From Kosakonia quasisacchari (GTDB taxonomy: Bacteria; Pseudomonadota; Gammaproteobacteria; Enterobacterales; Enterobacteriaceae), in assembly GCF_004331415.1 (NCBI RefSeq), contig NZ_SJOP01000010.1, forward strand, positions 62,001 to 126,000: a stretch of DNA of 64,000 nt, written 5' to 3'. A program made the translations under genes and the position numbers. The notes under the pieces were generated by a model that worked only from the letters and a program-made list of their open reading frames with translations, did not search any database and was not told the DNA's origin. Shown here one piece after another: positions 1-10,317 of this stretch (its first letter is position 1; each line of letters starts with the position of its first letter).

Positions 1-531
1 TTCCAGACCGCCGTACTCTTTTTTGATGATCATTGCAAAGAAGCGGTGCTCTTTTAAGAACGCCCACAGTTCCGGCGGCAGATCGGCCATTTCATGGGTG
101 ATCTGGAAGTCATTCGCCATGCGACAGGCTTCTTCCACCGGGCCGTCGATAAACGCCTGTTCTTCGGCGGTCAGACGCGGCTGCGGGTAGTTATGCAGTT
201 TTTTCCAGTCCGGGTTACCGCGAAACAGATCGCCTTCCCACCAGGTTGTCCCGGCGTCGATGGCCTCTTTTTCCGTACGTGACATCGGCGGCATCACTTT
301 ACGGAAACCACGGAATGCCGGCGCGGAAATTAACGCTTTACGCATCGGCGGCAAGTTAAACGGCACCAGAATAATCGCGAGCGGCAGCAGCACCCAGATT
401 GACCACAGGCCAGCAACGCCCAGCGCGGCGGTCCACGCCAGCAAAATCACGCTGCTGAGCAGCAGATTAACGCGGTGGTAAAACAGCGCGCCGAGTAGAA
501 CAACCGTTGCGATAATGCTCAAAATCATCAT
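1..531 (-). CDS. fadE: Acyl-CoA dehydrogenase FadE, N-terminal part (cut by window edge)
   Basis: The first 177 codons of the gene read leftwards off the window. The product catalyses the first, FAD-dependent dehydrogenation of fatty acyl-CoA in beta-oxidation. The start MMILSI at 531, the hydrophobic N-terminus and a later segment reading [20 protein letters not shown] agree with enterobacterial FadE as I know it. A tandem ATG ATG (526-531) leaves the exact start uncertain by one codon. A FadR-like operator lies just upstream, as expected. Only the N-terminal domain is visible and the catalytic core is outside the window. Confidence 0.93.
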   Translation of the reverse strand, partial: MMILSIIATVVLLGALFYHRVNLLLSSVILLAWTAALGVAGLWSIWVLLPLAIILVPFNLPPMRKALISAPAFRGFRKVMPPMSRTEKEAIDAGTTWWEGDLFRGNPDWKKLHNYPQPRLTAEEQAFIDGPVEEACRMANDFQITHEMADLPPELWAFLKEHRFFAMIIKKEYGGLE

Positions 532-553
532 AAAGAAAAGCTCCCTTGCTTGT

Positions 554-570
554 AGGAGGTCTGACCACTT
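554..570. promoter_or_regulatory. Candidate FadR operator upstream of fadE
   Basis: On the minus strand this reads AAGTGGTCAGACCTCCT, close to the FadR consensus with its GGTC-N-GAC core. It lies about 25 bp upstream of the fadE start. FadR is known to repress fad genes, so position and sequence agree. This is a motif match read by eye. Confidence 0.5.
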
Positions 571-769
571 GTGATGTATTGGTTGTAGTGGATGTGATTT
601 CTTTTAGCAATGTGTTTACAAAATAATTACAACCTGGTTCACATTGTTGAGGGCTTTTCGCGCACGGAAAATGAAAACGACAGGGGGCGCTTCGGCTTTA
701 ACTTCTCGCCTGGAATAGTATCCGGTACACTGCGCAGTGTTATTTACATTTATGCTGAAGGATATCCTC

Positions 770-1351
770 ATGTACCAGGATCTTATTCGTAACGAACTGA
801 ACGAAGCGGCGGAAACGCTGGCGAACTTCTTGAAAGATGATGCCAATATTCACGCTATTCAGCGCGCGGCGGTATTGCTGGCCGACAGTTTTAAAGCCGG
901 CGGCAAAGTGTTGTCCTGTGGTAACGGTGGCTCACATTGTGATGCGATGCATTTCGCTGAAGAGTTAACCGGGCGCTACCGTGAAAACCGTCCGGGTTAT
1001 CCGGCGATTGCCATCTCTGACGTGAGTCATCTCTCCTGCGTCAGCAACGACTTCGGTTACGACTATGTTTTCTCCCGTTATGTGGAAGCTGTTGGCCGCG
1101 AAGGCGATGTGCTGTTGGGGATCTCCACATCCGGTAACTCCGGCAACGTGATCAAAGCAGTTGCGGCGGCGCGTGAGAAGGGGATGAAAGTCATCACCCT
1201 GACCGGTAAAGACGGCGGCAAAATGGCGGGCAGCGCAGATGTTGAAATTCGCGTGCCGCATTTTGGCTATGCAGACCGTATTCAGGAAATTCACATTAAG
1301 GTGATTCATATCCTGATTCAGTTGATTGAAAAAGAGATGGTTAAGGCTTAA
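770..1351 (+). CDS. lpcA: Phosphoheptose isomerase (sedoheptulose 7-phosphate isomerase)
   Basis: This SIS-fold isomerase (also called GmhA) converts sedoheptulose 7-phosphate to D-glycero-D-manno-heptose 7-phosphate, the first step towards ADP-heptose for the LPS inner core. The 193-residue protein starts [17 protein letters not shown] and carries the SIS-type [18 protein letters not shown] and [10 protein letters not shown] loops. I chose the ATG at 770 because it matches family length; an upstream extension to 737 has no family support. The flanking order fadE-lpcA-yafJ is the E. coli order. Confidence 0.97.
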   Translation: MYQDLIRNELNEAAETLANFLKDDANIHAIQRAAVLLADSFKAGGKVLSCGNGGSHCDAMHFAEELTGRYRENRPGYPAIAISDVSHLSCVSNDFGYDYVFSRYVEAVGREGDVLLGISTSGNSGNVIKAVAAAREKGMKVITLTGKDGGKMAGSADVEIRVPHFGYADRIQEIHIKVIHILIQLIEKEMVKA

Positions 1352-1380
1352 GAAAGGCTATTTTTTGCCATTTTGGCCTC

Positions 1381-1425
1381 GGGCAGTGCGCGAACCCCTG
1401 TCTACGCACCGTTGAAGCACTGCCC
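1381..1425. terminator. Inverted repeat downstream of lpcA
   Basis: GGGCAGTGC (1381-1389) and GCACTGCCC (1417-1425) form a perfect 9-bp stem with a 27-nt loop just after the lpcA stop. There is no T-run, so it may be an mRNA 3'-end structure rather than an intrinsic terminator. Confidence 0.4.
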
Positions 1426-1486
1426 GTGCGCAAACTGGCTGCACCAATTACGCCTTCTCTGATAAGGGCGCTATGTGGGGGTGTGT

Positions 1487-2254
1487 ATGTGCGAACTGCT
1501 CGGTATGAGCGCAAATGTGCCAACCGATATCTGCTTTAGTTTTACTGGTCTCGTCCAGCGCGGCGGCGGAACCGGGCCGCATAAAGATGGCTGGGGCATT
1601 ACTTTTTACGAAGGTAAGGGCTGTCGCACGTTCAAAGATCCGCAACCGAGTTTTAATTCCCCTATTGCGAAATTAGTGCAGGACTATCCGATCAAATCCC
1701 GATCGGTGATTGCCCATATTCGCCAGGCTAACCGTGGCGAAGTGGCGCTGGAAAATACCCATCCGTTTACCCGCGAACTGTGGGGGCGCAACTGGACGTA
1801 TGCGCATAACGGACAGCTTATGGGTTATAAGTCTTTAGTGACGGGTAATTTCCGCCCGATTGGCGAAACCGACAGCGAGAAAGCCTTTTGCTGGCTGTTA
1901 CATAAGCTGACCGAACGCTACCCGCGTACGCCGGGGAATATGGCGGCGGTGTTTAAGTACATTGCGGAATTAGCGGTGGAGCTACGGCAAAAGGGTGTTT
2001 TTAATATGCTGCTGTCGGACGGGCGTTATGTGATGGCGTTTTGTTCGACTAATCTGTTCTGGATAACCCGCCGTGCGCCGTTTGGCGTGGCGAAGCTGCT
2101 GGATCAGGATGTGGAAATTGATTTTCAGCGGGAAACCACACCAAACGATGTGGTTACCGTGATTGCCACCCAGCCGTTAACCGGCAATGAAACCTGGCAA
2201 AAGATTATGCCAGGCGAGTGGGCATTATTTTGCCTGGGGGAGCGTGTAGTTTGA
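1487..2254 (+). CDS. yafJ: Class II glutamine amidotransferase YafJ
   Basis: This 255-residue protein is a stand-alone N-terminal-nucleophile glutaminase-type domain. Translation must start at the ATG at 1487 so that Cys2 of [18 protein letters not shown] becomes the N-terminal nucleophile after Met removal; an upstream in-frame start at 1475 would bury it. The segments [21 protein letters not shown] and YAHNGQL are the conserved Ntn glutaminase loops. The physiological acceptor is unknown. Its 3' end overlaps the convergent yafK by 30 bp. Confidence 0.92.
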   Translation: MCELLGMSANVPTDICFSFTGLVQRGGGTGPHKDGWGITFYEGKGCRTFKDPQPSFNSPIAKLVQDYPIKSRSVIAHIRQANRGEVALENTHPFTRELWGRNWTYAHNGQLMGYKSLVTGNFRPIGETDSEKAFCWLLHKLTERYPRTPGNMAAVFKYIAELAVELRQKGVFNMLLSDGRYVMAFCSTNLFWITRRAPFGVAKLLDQDVEIDFQRETTPNDVVTVIATQPLTGNETWQKIMPGEWALFCLGERVV

Positions 2255-2962
2255 CGCCAGCTGCGGCTGAACAGCGGTGTTCAGCGGCTTGCTAACCACA
2301 TAGCGGCCATCCACTACCGAAACAACCGGCGGCTGGTGGGTGGTGGCGAAGTAGTCATAACCCGGCTTCAATTGCTTCCAGAAATCCGCATAGGTTGAAT
2401 ATTTATGGCGCTGCATATTGGCGTCGGTCATACGGAACGGATAGATACTCACCTGTACGTTCGGCTGCCCGAAAACCAGCGCGGCGGTAACAAACTGGAA
2501 GATCTCGTCAATACCGGAATCCGTCATTGCGTAGCAGCCAATCGACACGCAAGCACCGTGAATCATCAGGTATTTGCCTTCATAGCCGTGGGCGCGATCG
2601 TAGTTATTCGGAAACCCAATATTAATAGCTTTATAGAAGCGGCTATCCGGCTTTAACTGACTGCGCTGCACGGAGTAGAAACCCTCCGGGCTTTTAAAAT
2701 CACCCTGGCGCTGCTTGGGGCCTAACCCGCCGGAGTAATTACAAATTTTGTAGCTGTCGAGCAACTGATACTGCTCGCCCATCTTGACGTAAAGATCAAG
2801 GGTGCGCTCTTCTTTGAAGATCTGGATATAAATCGGCGACCCCATCAACTGCTGCTTATATTCTTTGCTGACCGGCGTTACTGAACCGTTGCTGCTCACC
2901 AGGCCAGCAAAAGAGACGCACGGAAGCAGAAGCATCGCAATAAATAATGCGATTTTGCGCAT
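2225..2962 (-). CDS. yafK: L,D-transpeptidase family protein YafK
   Basis: A 245-residue exported protein with signal peptide [19 protein letters not shown] and a YkuD-type catalytic signature, [16 protein letters not shown], containing the His and Cys residues. YafK-type proteins act on murein in the periplasm; E. coli YafK (DpaA) has been linked to release of Braun lipoprotein from peptidoglycan. The start at 2962 is chosen for the signal peptide; the reading frame is open further upstream without support. The gene is convergent with yafJ and overlaps its 3' end. Confidence 0.92.
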   Translation of the reverse strand: MRKIALFIAMLLLPCVSFAGLVSSNGSVTPVSKEYKQQLMGSPIYIQIFKEERTLDLYVKMGEQYQLLDSYKICNYSGGLGPKQRQGDFKSPEGFYSVQRSQLKPDSRFYKAINIGFPNNYDRAHGYEGKYLMIHGACVSIGCYAMTDSGIDEIFQFVTAALVFGQPNVQVSIYPFRMTDANMQRHKYSTYADFWKQLKPGYDYFATTHQPPVVSVVDGRYVVSKPLNTAVQPQLASNYTLPQAK

Positions 2963-3275
2963 ACTACTTGTTTCCTTGATAAAGCTAATACCACATTGCC
3001 AGGACGGCAAAAGAAGCCCAAAATTCAGACGATTCTGTTTTGGAGCGCCCACATTAGCATTACGGCATTTTTTCGCAAGCCCCAATCTACGTCGTCTTTC
3101 ACGCGGCCTCTTTGTCGGCTTCGCTTTTGGCTCGCACGAATGATTTTGAGGATTACGTATCAAATGCTTGGCCGAATGCTGGCGAGTATTATGCGAGTAA
3201 AAAGCCTGAATTACCCCTTATATTCCCCTCTTTTCGCCGCATTTACGTGCTGGCTTCTCAATTGCTGCAAATGTG

Positions 3276-3291
3276 CTGTATACTTATCCAG
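3276..3291. promoter_or_regulatory. LexA (SOS) box upstream of dinB
   Basis: CTGTATACTTATCCAG matches the CTG-N10-CAG LexA box and ends 20 bp before the dinB start codon. Together with dinB this indicates SOS control. Confidence 0.8.
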
Positions 3292-3311
3292 TGTTCTGTG
3301 AGGGCGTACGC

Positions 3312-4367
3312 ATGCGCAAAATCATACATGTTGATATGGACTGCTTTTTCGCGGCGGTAGAGATGCGCGATAATCCAGCCCTGCGCGATATTCCCATTGC
3401 TATCGGCGGCAGCCGGGTGCAACGCGGCGTGATCAGCACGGCGAACTATCCGGCGCGCAAATTTGGCGTGCGCAGCGCGATGCCCACCGCAATGGCGCTT
3501 AAACTCTGCCCGCACCTCATATTGTTGCCCGGCCGTTTTGACGCTTATAAAGAAGCGTCCAACCAGATCCGCGATATCTTCTCCCGCTACACCTCGCTTA
3601 TTGAACCGCTCTCGCTGGATGAAGCCTACCTTGATGTTACCGATAGCCCGCACTGTCACGGTTCGGCGACGCTGATGGCGCAGGAAATTCGCCAGACCAT
3701 TTTTAAAGAAACCCAACTGACTGCTTCAGCGGGCGTTGCACCAGTGAAGTTTCTCGCCAAAATTGCCTCGGATCTCAACAAACCCAACGGGCAATATGTG
3801 ATTACACCGGCTGATGTACCGGCATTTTTGCGCACGCTGCCGCTCGGCAAAATCCCCGGTGTGGGGAAGGTGTCCGCGGCAAAACTGGAAAAGCTGGGGC
3901 TGCGCACCTGCGAAGATGTACAAAAGAGCGACCTTGCCATGCTGCTTAAACGCTTTGGTAAATTCGGCCGTATTTTATGGGAACGCAGCCAGGGCATTGA
4001 TGAGCGGGAAATTAACAGCGAACGGCTGCGTAAATCCGTCGGTGTGGAGCGAACGCTGGCGGAAGATATTCACAGCTGGGAAGAGTGCGAAGCGATTATT
4101 GAACATTTGTACCCTGAGCTTGAGCGGCGACTGGCAAAAGTAAAACCGGATCTGTTAATTGCTCGCCAGGGAGTGAAACTGAAATTTAATGATTTCCAGC
4201 TCACGACTCAGGAGCATGTCTGGCCGCGTTTAAATAAAGAGGATTTACTGGCAACGGCGCAAAAAACCTGGAATGACCGCCGCAGCGGGCGCGGTGTCCG
4301 GCTGGTCGGGTTGCATGTCACGCTACTTGATCCTCAGCTGGAACGGCAACTGGTATTAGGGTTATAA
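3312..4367 (+). CDS. dinB: DNA polymerase IV (Y-family translesion polymerase)
   Basis: A 351-residue Y-family polymerase for error-prone bypass and untargeted mutagenesis. The start [20 protein letters not shown] carries the first catalytic Asp with its steric-gate Phe, and [13 protein letters not shown] carries the second acidic pair. The little-finger domain follows to the end. The start at 3312 is the family start; an in-frame upstream codon at 3273 is unlikely. The upstream LexA box implies induction by DNA damage. Confidence 0.97.
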   Translation: MRKIIHVDMDCFFAAVEMRDNPALRDIPIAIGGSRVQRGVISTANYPARKFGVRSAMPTAMALKLCPHLILLPGRFDAYKEASNQIRDIFSRYTSLIEPLSLDEAYLDVTDSPHCHGSATLMAQEIRQTIFKETQLTASAGVAPVKFLAKIASDLNKPNGQYVITPADVPAFLRTLPLGKIPGVGKVSAAKLEKLGLRTCEDVQKSDLAMLLKRFGKFGRILWERSQGIDEREINSERLRKSVGVERTLAEDIHSWEECEAIIEHLYPELERRLAKVKPDLLIARQGVKLKFNDFQLTTQEHVWPRLNKEDLLATAQKTWNDRRSGRGVRLVGLHVTLLDPQLERQLVLGL

Positions 4368-4792
4368 AAATAACGCTACGGATTGATTACCCACTTCATT
4401 ATTATCCCCGACGTTTTTTCTACGTTACTGCAAAAACATTTCACCGTGTCCTGATGTCGCTTTACAGCACTCATTCTTTTTCATAGAACCCCGGGGGTCG
4501 TCTGCCGATTCCTTTTATTTGCTCATATATAAAGGGGAGCCGGGTTATTCTCTTTGTTCTCTCTCGCATGCGGTTTCTTATCTCGCTTCGGAAAGCCTTT
4601 CTAATAAACGGCTAGCAACCTTGCTGATAGCTCATCGTCTGGAACAAATAAAGGATGATGAACGCGCGACGCTGAAATCGGCACGTCGATAGTTTCACCA
4701 CCAGATTGAACGGGGAAAACTGTTTAAAGGGCTGGCGTTTAACGCGGTGTAAGGCTGAGAGATGTCCGCGCCGGGCGGCGCGGACAAAGGGC
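4368..4792. other. Gene-free gap between dinB and pepD with possible gene remnants
   Basis: About 425 bp without an intact gene. In E. coli this spot carries yafN-yafO-yafP and prfH. Here, short in-frame stretches near 4610-4690 and 4690-4752 read like ends of decayed genes (for example AHRLEQIKDDERATLKSARR followed by a stop), but I cannot name them. Confidence 0.35.
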
Positions 4793-6250
4793 TTATTTCG
4801 CCGGAATCGCTTTCAGCAACTCGGTCAGCAGGGTCCAGTAATGACCCACGCTTTCGATATGCACTTGCTCATCAGGTGAGTGCGGGCCGGTAATGGTTGG
4901 CCCAATCGATACCATATCCATGTTCGGGTACGGTTTTTTGAACAGACCGCACTCCAGACCGGCGTGGATCACCTGAATGTTCGGGGTTTTGTTGAACAGA
5001 CGCTGGTAGGTTTCACGCACCAGCGCCATCACTGGTGAATGCGCGTCCGGCTGCCAGCCAGGGTAGCCGCCTTTCGGCGCGGTTTTCGCTCCCGCCAGCG
5101 CACCCAGTGATTCCAGCATGCTCACCACGTAATCTTTTCCGCTATCCACCAGCGAGCGGATCAGGCAGATGATCTCGGCGTTGTCGTCTTGCAGCGTCAC
5201 CACACCCACGTTCAGTGAGGTTTCCACCACACCTTTTGCTACGTCGGAGTTGCGGATCACGCCGTTCGGCGTCGCGTTCAACAGGCGCACAAACGTATCG
5301 CGTGAAGCGGTGGTCAGCGCGGCTTTATCGCTGGTTGCGCTGTCCAGCAGCACCACCAGATTCTTCTCTTTGGCTTCCAGCTCGTTTTTCAGGATTGCCT
5401 GATATTCGCTGGCCAGCGTTTTCAGCTGTGCGGCTTTCTCTGCCGGAACGGCGATAACGGCAATTGCTTCGCGCGGAATCGCGTTACGCAGCGTACCGCC
5501 AGTGAAATCCAGCAGACGCAGATCCAGCTCCGCCGCGTGGCCGGCCAGGAAGCGCGCCAGCAGTTTGTTGGCGTTACCTAAACCGACATGAATTTCGGCG
5601 CCAGAGTGGCCGCCTTTCAGCCCTTTAAGTGTCAGCTTGAAGGTTTCATACCCGGCCGGTACGGCTTCGCGGGAGAGGGGCAGGGTGGTGATAAAATCGA
5701 TACCGCCTGCGCAACCCATGTAGATTTCCCCCTCTTCTTCAGAGTCGGTGTTAATCAGAATATCTGCCTGCAGCCAGTTCGCTTGCAGGCCAAACGCGCC
5801 ATCCATGCCCGCTTCTTCGGTCATGGTCAGCAGCACTTCCAGTGGACCGTGTTCAACGCTCTCATCTGCCAGCACCGCCAGCGCGGAAGCCATGCCAATG
5901 CCATTATCCGCGCCGAGCGTGGTGCCGCGCGCTTTAACCCATTCACCATCTACATACGGGCGAATCGGATCGGTGATGAAATCGTGTACTGTGTCGTTAT
6001 TTTTCTGCGGCACCATATCAAGGTGGGCTTGCAGAACCACCGGCTTGCGGTTTTCCATGCCCGCGGTGGCCGGTTTACGGATCAGAATGTTGCCAACCTG
6101 GTCGCGCTCCGCATGCAACCCCTTTTCTTTCGCCCAGCCCATAATGTGCTCGGCAAGTTGTTCTTCATGGTAGGACGGGTGCGGAATAGAACAAATTTTG
6201 GCAAAAATATCCCACAGCGGCTGTGGCGATAGGTGAGACAGTTCAGACAC
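4793..6250 (-). CDS. pepD: Aminoacyl-histidine dipeptidase (peptidase D)
   Basis: A 485-residue cytosolic M20-family zinc dipeptidase that cleaves Xaa-His dipeptides such as carnosine. Conserved M20 metal-site segments are visible: VLQAHLDMVPQ, GTTLGADNGIG, MTEEAGMDGAFGL and INTDSEEEGEIYMGCAGG. I place the start at a GTG at 6250 (protein SELSHLSPQPLWDIFAKIC), preceded by AAGGAG; in-frame codons upstream to 6280 lack a ribosome site. The sequence closely follows E. coli PepD over its full length. Confidence 0.97.
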   Translation of the reverse strand: MSELSHLSPQPLWDIFAKICSIPHPSYHEEQLAEHIMGWAKEKGLHAERDQVGNILIRKPATAGMENRKPVVLQAHLDMVPQKNNDTVHDFITDPIRPYVDGEWVKARGTTLGADNGIGMASALAVLADESVEHGPLEVLLTMTEEAGMDGAFGLQANWLQADILINTDSEEEGEIYMGCAGGIDFITTLPLSREAVPAGYETFKLTLKGLKGGHSGAEIHVGLGNANKLLARFLAGHAAELDLRLLDFTGGTLRNAIPREAIAVIAVPAEKAAQLKTLASEYQAILKNELEAKEKNLVVLLDSATSDKAALTTASRDTFVRLLNATPNGVIRNSDVAKGVVETSLNVGVVTLQDDNAEIICLIRSLVDSGKDYVVSMLESLGALAGAKTAPKGGYPGWQPDAHSPVMALVRETYQRLFNKTPNIQVIHAGLECGLFKKPYPNMDMVSIGPTITGPHSPDEQVHIESVGHYWTLLTELLKAIPAK

Positions 6251-6512
6251 GATGAGTCTCCTTACGAAGAGCCTGCGCAACGTACCTTGCAGGTCACAGG
6301 GTTAAATAAACGAACATCGCAAGCGTTCAGCTTGCGAGATGGCGTTGAGAATACCACTTTATTGCCGCGCTGCGAGCACCAGTGCGCGGAAAAAGCGCCG
6401 GTAATGCCGGGTAATACTGGTTTTTAGCGCTTCAGATCTCTATAATCTCGCGCAACCTATTTCCCCCTCGAATAATTTTTAAGCCGTTAAAACACAGGCT
6501 GGGACACTTCAC

Positions 6513-6971
6513 ATGAGCGAAAAATACGTCGTCACCTGGGACATGTTGCAGATTCACGCACGCAAACTGGCCGCCCGATTGATGCCTTCAGAACAATGGA
6601 AAGGCATTATTGCCGTAAGCCGTGGTGGTCTGGTGCCAGGCGCACTGCTGGCGCGTGAGCTGGGCATTCGTCATGTTGATACCGTATGTATCTCCAGCTA
6701 CGACCACGACAACCAGCGTGAGCTGACCGTACTGAAACGCGCAGAAGGTGACGGTGAAGGTTTTATTGTGATCGACGATCTGGTGGACACCGGTGGTACC
6801 GCTGTCGCCATTCGTGAAATGTATCCCAAAGCGCATTTCGTCACTATTTTCGCCAAACCGGCAGGTCGTCCGCTGGTTGACGATTATGTGATTGATATCC
6901 CGCAGGATACCTGGATTGAGCAACCGTGGGATATGGGTGTGGCATTTGTCCCGCCAATCAGCGGCCGTTAA
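6513..6971 (+). CDS. gpt: Xanthine-guanine phosphoribosyltransferase
   Basis: A 152-residue purine-salvage enzyme transferring phosphoribose from PRPP to xanthine, guanine or hypoxanthine at the inner face of the membrane. The PRPP-binding motif [20 protein letters not shown] is intact. Length and N-terminus ([19 protein letters not shown]) match the E. coli enzyme. A GC-rich terminator hairpin follows directly. Confidence 0.98.
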   Translation: MSEKYVVTWDMLQIHARKLAARLMPSEQWKGIIAVSRGGLVPGALLARELGIRHVDTVCISSYDHDNQRELTVLKRAEGDGEGFIVIDDLVDTGGTAVAIREMYPKAHFVTIFAKPAGRPLVDDYVIDIPQDTWIEQPWDMGVAFVPPISGR

Positions 6972-6994
6972 TCCTGCTTCGAAACATTTGCTCA

Positions 6995-7023
6995 CGCCCG
7001 GTTTTGCCGGGCGTTGTTCTTTT
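6995..7023 (+). terminator. Rho-independent terminator after gpt
   Basis: CGCCCGG (6995-7001) pairs with CCGGGCG (7007-7013) across a short loop and is followed by a T-rich stretch ending at 7023. Confidence 0.75.
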
Positions 7024-7079
7024 TAGCGCGCAACAGGTTACAATAACCGCCGGTGATAGATACACGGAGCCTGCGCGCA

Positions 7080-8324
7080 ATGTCACAGCCCAATCTTAGC
7101 GAAACGTTATTTAAACCCCGCTTCAAGCACCCCGAAACCTCGACGCTGGTGCGTCGGTTTAATCGTGGCGCGCAATCGCCGATACAGTCGACTCTTGATG
7201 GCAGAAATCCGCCGCACTGGTATCGCATGCTCAACCGGCTGATGTGGGTTTGGCGCGGCGTAGATCCGCGAGAGATCCTCGAAGTACAGGCGCGCATTGT
7301 GATGTGTCAGGCTGAACGCACCGACCCGGAACTGTATGACACGGTGGTGGGTTACCGTAACGGTAACTGGATCTATGAATGGTCCGTGCAGGCCATGTTG
7401 TGGCAGCAAAAAGCGATGCAGGAACAAGCGCCGGAGGTAAGCGGTCACCATTGGCTGCATGCGTCCAGTTTGTTCAGCATTGCCGCCTATCCCCATATCA
7501 AAGGCGATACGCTGGCTGAGCAGGCGCAAGCGCTGGCGAACCGCGCGTATGAAGAGGCGGTGCAGCGTCTGCCGGGGGAGATCAAAGAGCTGGAGTTCGC
7601 CATTCCTGGCGGCACGCCAGTCACCGGATTTCTGCATATGCCACCGGGCGATGGCCCGTTCCCGACGGTATTAATGTGCGGCGGGCTGGATGGACTGCAA
7701 AGCGACTATTACACCCTGTTTGAACGCTATTTCGCGCCGCAAGGCATAGCGATGCTGACGCTGGATATGCCGTCGGTTGGCTTCTCTTCAAAATGGAAAC
7801 TGACGCAGGACTCCAGCCTGCTGCATCAGCATGCGCTGCAAGCGCTGCCGAACATTCCGTGGATCGATCACACGCGGGTGGCGGCATTTGGTTTTCGCTT
7901 TGGCGCGAATGTGGCGGTGCGTCTGGCGTACCTTGAATCTCCACGCCTGAAAGCGGTGGCTTGCCTTGGGCCGGTGGTGCATGCACTGCTCAGTGATCCG
8001 CAGCGCCAGGGACGTGTGCCGGAGATGTATCTGGATGTACTCGCCAGCCGCCTGGGGATGCACGACGCTTCCGACGAAGCGCTGCGCGTGGAACTGAATC
8101 GCTACTCGCTGAAAACCCAAGGTTTACTCGGCAGACGTTGTCCCACGCCGATGCTTTCCGGTTTCTGGCAAAATGATCCCTTCAGTCCGGAGGAGGAGTC
8201 GCGTTTAATCACCTCGTCATCTGGCAACGGCAAACTGTTGGAAATCCCGTTTAATCCGGTTTATCGGAATTTTGATAAGGCGTTGCAACAAATAACCGGA
8301 TGGATCAACCATCATTTCCGTTAA
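7080..8324 (+). CDS. frsA: Fermentation-respiration switch protein FrsA
   Basis: A 414-residue alpha/beta-hydrolase-fold protein known to bind unphosphorylated EIIA-Glc and influence the balance of respiration and fermentation. The start [20 protein letters not shown] at 7080 gives the exact family length; an upstream in-frame start at 7053 is unsupported. The hydrolase core is seen in [19 protein letters not shown]. FrsA is followed by crl as in E. coli. Confidence 0.96.
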   Translation: MSQPNLSETLFKPRFKHPETSTLVRRFNRGAQSPIQSTLDGRNPPHWYRMLNRLMWVWRGVDPREILEVQARIVMCQAERTDPELYDTVVGYRNGNWIYEWSVQAMLWQQKAMQEQAPEVSGHHWLHASSLFSIAAYPHIKGDTLAEQAQALANRAYEEAVQRLPGEIKELEFAIPGGTPVTGFLHMPPGDGPFPTVLMCGGLDGLQSDYYTLFERYFAPQGIAMLTLDMPSVGFSSKWKLTQDSSLLHQHALQALPNIPWIDHTRVAAFGFRFGANVAVRLAYLESPRLKAVACLGPVVHALLSDPQRQGRVPEMYLDVLASRLGMHDASDEALRVELNRYSLKTQGLLGRRCPTPMLSGFWQNDPFSPEEESRLITSSSGNGKLLEIPFNPVYRNFDKALQQITGWINHHFR

Positions 8325-8381
8325 TAGATTGATAAATTCTATCGGTTTGGTAAAACAGTTGCTTCACAAAAGGAGATCGCA

Positions 8382-8780
8382 ATGACGTTACCGAGTGGAC
8401 ATCCGAGAAGCAGGTTGATTAAAAAGTTTACTGCGCTAGGGCCTTATATCCGCGAAGAGCAATGCGAAGAGAACCGTTTTTTCTTTGATTGCCTGGCAGT
8501 TTGCGTGAATGTTAAACCCGCGCCGGAAAAACGAGAGTTCTGGGGCTGGTGGATGGAAATGGAAGCGCAGGAGACGCGTTTTACCTACCGTTATCAGTTC
8601 GGCCTTTTTGATAAAGAAGGGCAATGGAAACCCACGGCGATAAAAGATCAGGAAGTTACCGATCGTTTAGAGCACACGCTGCGCGATTTTCACGAACGTG
8701 CGAAAACCCTGCTGGCTTCACTCGAGCTGAAGCTGGAACCTGCCGAGAACTTCAAAGAACAATTGAAGCTCACCGCGTAA
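8382..8780 (+). CDS. crl: Sigma factor-binding protein Crl
   Basis: A 132-residue protein that binds sigma-S and favours its assembly with core RNA polymerase, promoting curli and stationary-phase genes. It begins [20 protein letters not shown] after a strong AGGAG site and contains the conserved [12 protein letters not shown] segment. A hairpin terminator follows. Confidence 0.97.
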   Translation: MTLPSGHPRSRLIKKFTALGPYIREEQCEENRFFFDCLAVCVNVKPAPEKREFWGWWMEMEAQETRFTYRYQFGLFDKEGQWKPTAIKDQEVTDRLEHTLRDFHERAKTLLASLELKLEPAENFKEQLKLTA

Positions 8781-8797
8781 AACCCCGCATAAAAAAT

Positions 8798-8822
8798 GCC
8801 CGATAGCTTATGCTTATCGGGC
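8798..8822 (+). terminator. Hairpin after crl
   Basis: GCCCGATA (8798-8805) pairs with TATCGGGC (8815-8822). The flanks are A-rich on the left, so it may act on either strand between the convergent crl and phoE. Confidence 0.6.
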
Positions 8823-8863
8823 CTGGTCGCAGTTTCCCAGCCTTCTACCTGAATCAGGCAAAT

Positions 8864-8887
8864 GAATGCCCTCACGCGAGGGCATTC
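8864..8887 (-). terminator. Hairpin after phoE
   Basis: GAATGCCCTC and GAGGGCATTC form a perfect 10-bp stem with a 4-nt loop (ACGC), 32 bp beyond the phoE stop codon on the minus strand. Confidence 0.6.
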
Positions 8888-8919
8888 AATATAACGAGGG
8901 GTATTACAGTTACGGCAAC

Positions 8920-10020
8920 TTAGAACTGGTAAGTCACGCCAACGGCAACAACATCGTCATTAGCGAGGCCCAGTTTGTTGTCGTCTTTAAGCTGGTTGAT
9001 TTTGTAGTCAACCATCGCAGAGAAGTTCTTGTTGAAGTAGTAAGTTGCGCCAACGTCGACGTAGTTAACCAAGTCTTCGTCGCCAACACCTTTTTCCAGG
9101 TCTTTGCCTTTGGTCAGGACATAGCCCAGAGACGGACGCAGACCGAAGTCGAACTGGTACTGAATAACCGCTTCAAAGTTCTCTGTTTTGTTAGCAAAAC
9201 CTGAACCCAGCCCGGTGCTCGCTGCGGCAGATACAGGCGTCATGTTGTAAGCGACGCCGTACATGGTGGCGATGTACAGATTGTTAGCGTCGTATTTCGC
9301 GCCGGTTGCCCAGGCTTCGGCTTTCTCGCCGCGACCAAAGGCAGCGGTGTTCTGCGCGTTGGTACGGTCAGAGTTCGCATAAGCGCCAATCAGGCTGAAC
9401 GCGCTACCGCCGAAGTTATAGGAAAGTGAAGTACCCCAGCCGTCACCGTTTTGTTTGTTGACAGCGCGGTTGCTTTCGTTTTTACCCTGGTACTGCAGGC
9501 TCATATTCAGGCCGTCGATCATGCCAAAGAAGTCGGTGTTACGATAAGTCGCAACGCCAGAGGTACGTTTGGTCATGAAGTTATCGGTACGGGCCAGGCC
9601 GTCGCCACCGAATTCCGGGAACATATCCGTAATGGAAGCCACGTCGTACAGCACGCCCAGGTTACGACCGTAGTCGATAGAACCAAAATCTTTGACTTTC
9701 AGACCAGCAAACGCCAGACGGGTTTTCTGGCTGGTCGCTGAATTGTTGTTGTTGGTTTCGTCGTTGTTACCAGCAAATTCAGCTTCCCAACGGCCAAAAC
9801 CGGTCAGTTGATCGTTAATCTGTGTTTCGCCTTTGAAGCCGAAACGCACGTAAGTTTTGTCACCGTCGTTGGTGGTATCGTCACTGAAGTAGTGCATGGC
9901 TTTCACTTTGCCGTACACGTCCAGTTTGTTGCCGTTCTTGTTATAAACTTCCGCTGCGTGAACAGAAGAAGCAGAAGCGACAACGCTCATCACCATTAAT
10001 GCCAGAGTGCTCTTTTTCAT
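8920..10020 (-). CDS. phoE: Outer membrane porin PhoE (anion-preferring)
   Basis: A 366-residue trimeric beta-barrel porin with signal peptide [22 protein letters not shown] and mature start [17 protein letters not shown]. It ends in the classical C-terminal VGVTYQF with terminal Phe required for barrel assembly. The constriction-loop segment [10 protein letters not shown] is present. It is about 15 residues longer than E. coli PhoE, mostly in surface loops (for example the Asn-rich [11 protein letters not shown]). PhoE is normally induced by PhoB; only a weak pho-box candidate is visible upstream. Location next to proB fixes it as phoE rather than ompC or ompF. Confidence 0.93.
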   Translation of the reverse strand: MKKSTLALMVMSVVASASSVHAAEVYNKNGNKLDVYGKVKAMHYFSDDTTNDGDKTYVRFGFKGETQINDQLTGFGRWEAEFAGNNDETNNNNSATSQKTRLAFAGLKVKDFGSIDYGRNLGVLYDVASITDMFPEFGGDGLARTDNFMTKRTSGVATYRNTDFFGMIDGLNMSLQYQGKNESNRAVNKQNGDGWGTSLSYNFGGSAFSLIGAYANSDRTNAQNTAAFGRGEKAEAWATGAKYDANNLYIATMYGVAYNMTPVSAAASTGLGSGFANKTENFEAVIQYQFDFGLRPSLGYVLTKGKDLEKGVGDEDLVNYVDVGATYYFNKNFSAMVDYKINQLKDDNKLGLANDDVVAVGVTYQF

Positions 10021-10103
10021 TTTGATTCCTGATTTTGACTAACGCGCTAATATTCGCTGGGCATACGCCCCGTGAAAAACAGAAAGGGTTTTAACGCTGC
10101 GAA

Positions 10104-10121
10104 ATTAAACATTTATGACAA
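10104..10121. promoter_or_regulatory. Weak candidate pho box upstream of phoE
   Basis: On the minus strand this 18-nt stretch reads TTGTCATAAATGTTTAAT, whose first half matches the pho-box repeat (TGTCAT plus AT spacer) well and whose second half matches poorly. It lies about 85 bp from the phoE start. Confidence 0.35.
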
Positions 10122-10317
10122 AGTAAGAATATTTTTAAAAAGTTATGTTTTTTTGTGTTTGCCATAAAAGTGTCAAATACTGCCGCTACGCTTGCTGATC
10201 CCGCGCAACAAAAAAGTGAGCTGATAGCACTGGCAGTTGGCAATCGCTCTGACTCCTGTTACAACGTCTGACGACGATTTACTTTCCTTATATTTCCTTA
10301 AAAAACGGCAGAGAATC